DNA of 42,123 nucleotides from a virus. A program made the translations under genes and the position numbers. The stretch spans positions 1 through 42,123 of the IMG/VR virus record IMGVR_UViG_3300030329_004293; one strand, 5' to 3'. The first letter of the stretch is position 1. The number at the start of each line of letters is the position of its first letter. Below, one piece after another: positions 39,826-42,123 of this stretch. The notes under the pieces are model-generated. The model had not been told where the DNA came from. It searched no databases and was given only the letters and a program-made list of their open reading frames with translations.

Positions 39826-39982
39826 ATTTGAAATACTTATCGGATTTGTTTGTTACAAAATAATACTTACTGATTTGTTAAATTATTTTAATAAAGGTCA
39901 TTCAGAATCTTTAAGGTTTAAAATCTATCTTTGGTTTGTTGGATGGGCAGGACACTACGCTTATCATCCAATGCATGAGTAG
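39815..39982 (+). CDS. Small membrane-associated hypothetical protein (55 aa)
   Basis: AGGAGGAAAAAG directly upstream of ATG 39815 makes this the clear start; an upstream ATG (39743) is rejected. The peptide has two moderately hydrophobic segments (FEILIGFVCYKIILTDLLNYF, IYLWFVGWAGHYAY), perhaps a small inner-membrane protein. Function unknown. Confidence 0.6.
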   Translation: MKDKFEILIGFVCYKIILTDLLNYFNKGHSESLRFKIYLWFVGWAGHYAYHPMHE

Positions 39983-40073
39983 CGGGTTCCAGGTCACCAG
40001 CCTGTTCACTGCAGGGAAGGACATGAGCAACTGCAGTTAAACCCGCTTCCAGTTCTGGGTCGTCATATCTCAT
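39918..40073 (-). CDS. Possible antisense small ORF (51 aa)
   Basis: The minus strand here reads MRYDDPELEAGLTAVAHVLP then CSEQAGDLEPATHALDD, which looks more protein-like than noise, and the plus strand has no frame across 39983-40104. A GTG start one codon earlier and a longer frame (to 40163) are alternatives. It overlaps the 55-aa gene on the opposite strand. Support is limited to codon-like quality. Confidence 0.3.
   Translation of the reverse strand: MRYDDPELEAGLTAVAHVLPCSEQAGDLEPATHALDDKRSVLPIQQTKDRF
39981..40047. repeat. Nested inverted repeats before the AP2/NUMOD-like gene
   Basis: Outer arms AGCGGGTT (39981-39988) and AACCCGCT (40040-40047); inner arms ACTGCAG (40008-40014) and CTGCAGT (40031-40037) with a 16-nt loop. 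They lie in the 122-nt gap (39983-40104) between plus-strand genes. No T-run follows. Could be an RNA structure, a cruciform protein-binding site, or the remains of an insertion. Confidence 0.45.
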
Positions 40074-40104
40074 CACGGCCCAGTTACCCTCAAAATAATA
40101 ATCA

Positions 40105-40509
40105 ATGTCTAAATTCAAACCTAAATTGGGAGAAGAAGTTCCTGGTACTTGGCTCACTCCCATCAGATTTTCACATACTGTCTATGATCAGGGTGCTCAC
40201 TACGAATATCGTTGTCGTTGTGGGAACACCAAAGTCATGCGAAAAGGTAACGTTAAAAGCACCAATGTCCGTTCCTGTGGATGTATGCAGAAATTAAATC
40301 AACAGTCATTTGTCAAAAAATGGTCAAAACATCAAAAAGGAAAAACTCCCTGGAACAAAGGTCTAAAAGGCATGAAAAGCAATGCTAAAGGCCATCCCAA
40401 TCTCTCCTGGAAAAAAGGGAAGGTTATGTTGAAATATCCTAATGGTAAAATTGAATGGGTTAAGGTTTCTGATGAAAAAATCGGAAGCCATCATCAGTTT
40501 AAAGAATGA
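40105..40509 (+). CDS. Zinc-binding protein with AP2/HNH-accessory and NUMOD3-like motifs (134 aa)
   Basis: The first part, WLTPIRFSHTVYDQGAHYEYRCRCGNTKVMRKGNVKSTNVRSCGC, matches the zinc-ribbon/AP2-type module found in phage HNH homing endonucleases (Cys37, Cys39, Cys58, Cys60). Residues 79-91 (GKTPWNKGLKGMK) fit NUMOD3, a DNA-binding repeat of such enzymes. No HNH nuclease core is visible, so it is either a free DNA-binding accessory or a degenerate homing endonuclease. It is the last gene of the plus arm and ends exactly against the endolysin stop. It may have arrived as a mobile insertion with the inverted repeats before it. Confidence 0.65.
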   Translation: MSKFKPKLGEEVPGTWLTPIRFSHTVYDQGAHYEYRCRCGNTKVMRKGNVKSTNVRSCGCMQKLNQQSFVKKWSKHQKGKTPWNKGLKGMKSNAKGHPNLSWKKGKVMLKYPNGKIEWVKVSDEKIGSHHQFKE

Positions 40510-41034
40510 TTATTCCCGTTCCTGCCAGAGTCCCTTGTAATACTTTGCTTTCCCCTTCACCTTTACCATCCTTAACACCTCCTTTCTATTTCCTCCCACA
40601 CTACTGTAGGATACGTGAACCCATCCTGAATTAGGCCCTTCTGCTTCTCCGGTGATTTTGGATACTCTCTGGGGATTATAATTTTCCAGAATCAATTGAT
40701 CGTATTCAAGGTTATCCCGAATCCATTCTGCCAGTTCCATATTAGAAACCGACTCACTTATAATTTCTATATCTGCTGCAGCCGAGGTTCCAGAACAGCA
40801 ATGTTGTGACTTTTGACTGCCTCCAATCAGGGTATTTAACGGCTCTGACCGGAAACAACTGTTAATTTTGGTAGGACCGAACTTGTCTCTGACAGGCTGA
40901 AGAACCTTTAGTGTCAGTGCTGTTATTCTTGCAACAGCATTGTTATCTAAATGTTCCTCTTGATCGATACCTGCATGGATTGCACTAGGGCTATAAACCA
41001 GTTCATGCAGACTAAAATTCTGGCTAATCCGCAT
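40510..41034 (-). CDS. Endolysin, M15-type D-Ala-D-Ala peptidase (174 aa)
   Basis: Starts MRISQNFSLHELVYSPSA, the usual N-terminus of phage M15A endolysins, so ATG 41034 is preferred; a longer frame (to 41145) runs through the previous gene. Zinc ligands: His78 (SQH), Asp88 (AAADI) and His140 (GWVHVS). Between His78 and Asp88 are ten positions instead of the normal seven, with a CCSGTS insertion, which is unusual. It cuts peptidoglycan cross-links or stem peptides for lysis. AAGGAT lies upstream. It is the last gene of the minus arm, with its stop directly against the plus-arm stop. Confidence 0.85.
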   Translation of the reverse strand: MRISQNFSLHELVYSPSAIHAGIDQEEHLDNNAVARITALTLKVLQPVRDKFGPTKINSCFRSEPLNTLIGGSQKSQHCCSGTSAAADIEIISESVSNMELAEWIRDNLEYDQLILENYNPQRVSKITGEAEGPNSGWVHVSYSSVGGNRKEVLRMVKVKGKAKYYKGLWQERE

Positions 41035-41044
41035 GGCAAGCCAC

Positions 41045-41308
41045 TTATCCTTTGATAAGGTCTTTGAGGGATTTGTGAGCGTGAGCGTTGTCACCATCCA
41101 CAGCACTATCAAGTGCTTCTCTAACTTCTTTTGGAAGTTTATCAAGATGTGGTTCTAGGTGTTCCGCTGCGAGAGACTGAGCTTTGTCCGCTACTATGTC
41201 TTTGAGCATGTTAGCCACGAATGGCAGGACGAGATTAAGCATGTCTTCCTTTTCTTTAGGTTTGAGGTTAAATAATTCATAAGCCCAATTAATTATTGCT
41301 TGCATCAT
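41045..41308 (-). CDS. Small helical protein of the lysis cassette (87 aa)
   Basis: ATG at 41308 (or 41305) is chosen, inside the end of the holin gene (overlap 20 nt). The longer frame from 41377 would run through it. Sequence: amphipathic helices (MMQAIINWAYELFNL, LNLVLPFVANMLKDIV) and a charged C-terminus. It may be a lysis regulator or antiholin-like protein. It is followed by the endolysin gene. No firm match. Confidence 0.5.
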   Translation of the reverse strand: MMQAIINWAYELFNLKPKEKEDMLNLVLPFVANMLKDIVADKAQSLAAEHLEPHLDKLPKEVREALDSAVDGDNAHAHKSLKDLIKG

Positions 41309-41642
41309 TTTCTTTATCTGGATGTGGTGGAATTGGGTTCTTTTCCTCTTCTTGATGCAAATCACCTCCAGATTCAAAATAGAACTTAGCTATGCCTGCA
41401 ATTATCGGTATAAATGCACCAATAAGGATATTGAGTAAGTCTTTACTCGATGTTGGTAATTCATCCGATGTAAGTAACATCACATGAACAATGTATGCAA
41501 AAATGCCAAGTGCGGAAATCGCAATGGCAAATCTAGCTATAAAGCGGCTCACTTGGATTCTCTCATTTACCGACATTTGTTGCTTAATCGGTTTCGGAGG
41601 ATCGGGTTTCTCTACTACTGTTGTGGTCGTTTCTTTAGCCAT
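41289..41642 (-). CDS. Two-segment holin candidate (117 aa)
   Basis: Two hydrophobic segments: residues 33-57 (RFIARFAIAISALGIFAYIVHVMLL) and 69-89 (LLNILIGAFIPIIAGIAKFYF), separated by a polar loop with DELPTSSKD. The N-terminus is Lys/Pro/Thr-rich and the C-terminus is acidic and Pro-rich. Two-segment topology and position just ahead of the endolysin fit a class II holin that makes pores for endolysin release. ATG overlaps the previous stop. Confidence 0.7.
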   Translation of the reverse strand: MAKETTTTVVEKPDPPKPIKQQMSVNERIQVSRFIARFAIAISALGIFAYIVHVMLLTSDELPTSSKDLLNILIGAFIPIIAGIAKFYFESGGDLHQEEEKNPIPPHPDKENDASNN

Positions 41643-41748
41643 TATTTTCTATTCTTAATCGAAGTTGGCGAAGCTCAAATTGAATCTCAAGAAATTCATT
41701 TAAAATGCGCTTAAACCTTTTTTCTAAATCCCTTATTTCTTCAGCCAT
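41635..41748 (-). CDS. Coiled-coil micro-protein of the lysis cassette (37 aa)
   Basis: ATG 41748 has AAGGA five bases upstream. Sequence is a single charged helix (EIRDLEKRFKRILNEFLEIQFELRQLRLRI). It overlaps the 28-aa gene on one side and the holin start on the other (stop TAA inside the holin ATG region). Small coiled-coil partners of holins or spanins are known, but the role here is unknown. Confidence 0.55.
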   Translation of the reverse strand: MAEEIRDLEKRFKRILNEFLEIQFELRQLRLRIENNG

Positions 41749-41827
41749 TTTCTTCCTTAACTATATTGTCATCACAACTGCAAGGGTAACTGTGGCATTC
41801 AGGACAAAATGGGATTTCTTCGTGCAT
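41741..41827 (-). CDS. Cys-rich micro-protein of the lysis cassette (28 aa)
   Basis: ATG 41827 overlaps the previous TAA (TAATG) and has AAGGA five bases upstream. The peptide carries CPECHSYPCSC, a CxxC-x4-CxC arrangement that could bind one zinc ion. At 28 aa it is among the smallest supported genes in the window. Role unknown. Confidence 0.55.
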   Translation of the reverse strand: MHEEIPFCPECHSYPCSCDDNIVKEENG

Positions 41828-42123
41828 TATTTCCTTATTAGTGCGGAGGCCATGCCTTTAATCTCATCTGCTAATCGTTCATTACTTTTAGTCACATCTT
41901 TATTACTAATTGTTAAATCAGAAATAGCTTTAGCAAAATGTTCATTTCTAGCATTCTGTTCTTTAATTACATCTATAAGCCTAGAATCACCTTCCGAATC
42001 TTTATTTTCCCACCTTACTATTTCATCTCTATGAGCCTGTTGGGTTTTCATTATGTAGTAGAAACAAAATCCAATAATAACTGCTGGCAGTCCTATTCTT
42101 TCTACCAATATCATTACTTGATC
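41827..42123 (-). CDS. Holin-like one-segment membrane protein, 3' part (continues from base 1)
   Basis: The frame is open to the end of the window and continues in the left copy, giving 112 aa in total from the ATG at 129. This part encodes the membrane segment end (AVIIGFCFYYI), then a long charged helix (HRDEIVRWENKDSEGDSRLIDVIKEQNARNEHF) with heptad repeats, and ends ASALIRK. N-terminal anchor plus coiled coil is the shape of XhlA/BhlA-type lysis proteins. It starts the lysis cassette, and its stop overlaps the next ATG (TAATG). Confidence 0.75.
   Translation of the reverse strand, partial: DQVMILVERIGLPAVIIGFCFYYIMKTQQAHRDEIVRWENKDSEGDSRLIDVIKEQNARNEHFAKAISDLTISNKDVTKSNERLADEIKGMASALIRK
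42037..42123. repeat. Direct terminal repeat, right copy
   Basis: Exact copy of bases 1-87. Removing one copy gives a 42,036-bp circle. The repeat lies inside the coding region of the one-segment membrane protein of the lysis cassette, not in an intergenic region next to the terminase, which argues against it being a physical cos or pac end. Confidence 0.9.

Overview
The window is a tailed bacteriophage genome, assembled as a closed circle. Bases 1-87 are repeated exactly at 42037-42123, and one gene reads across the two contig ends, so the unique genome is 42,036 bp. The virion genes have the T7-like podovirus layout: portal, scaffold, capsid, tail adaptor, nozzle, internal core proteins and a fibre with a T7-type N-terminus. 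The sequence is rather AT-rich and many small genes resemble those of marine phages, so an aquatic Gram-negative bacterial host is likely. The host cannot be named from the sequence. I see no tRNA, rRNA, CRISPR array, integrase, transposase, RNA polymerase, DNA polymerase or helicase gene.

The circle has two transcription arms. The minus arm (late) starts near 26,875. It runs through a 148-aa basic protein, the small terminase, a 949-aa unknown, the large terminase, a 122-aa protein, portal, an 87-aa protein, scaffold and capsid. It continues through a 164-aa head protein, adaptor, nozzle, five internal virion genes (13.9-4.5 kb), the tail fibre and about ten small fibre or virion genes. It then crosses the contig junction into a lysis cassette: a one-segment membrane protein, two micro-proteins, a two-segment holin candidate, an 87-aa helical protein and an M15 endolysin, ending at 40,510. 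Most neighbours overlap by 1-17 nt, which suggests coupled translation.

The plus arm (early/middle) starts at 27,281 and ends at 40,509, stop codon directly against the endolysin stop codon. Its first half (27.3-33.6 kb) is a run of small, mostly unrecognised host-takeover-type genes plus a DUF932 protein. Then comes an HTH regulator with its own promoter and palindromic operator. Next is a lambda-style replication and recombination block: Cas4/RecB-like exonuclease, RecT/Bet annealase, a winged-helix initiator-like protein with AT-rich iterons inside its gene, a probable helicase-loader-like protein, a ParB-like protein, RusA resolvase and SSB. The phage therefore probably borrows the host polymerase and helicase. 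It pairs a podovirus particle with lambda-like replication.

Non-coding signals worth reading: the only divergent intergenic region (26,876-27,280, with C6 and G9 runs); three stem-loops upstream of the capsid gene; an extended -10 promoter followed by an 11-bp GNRA-capped hairpin that competes with a terminator-like hairpin (32.8 kb); a promoter/operator at 33.64-33.69 kb; iterons at 36.43-36.51 kb; and a 14-nt start-site cassette repeated before three early genes. The most unusual protein feature is a staphylococcal-nuclease-type domain at the C-terminus of the 1208-aa internal virion protein.
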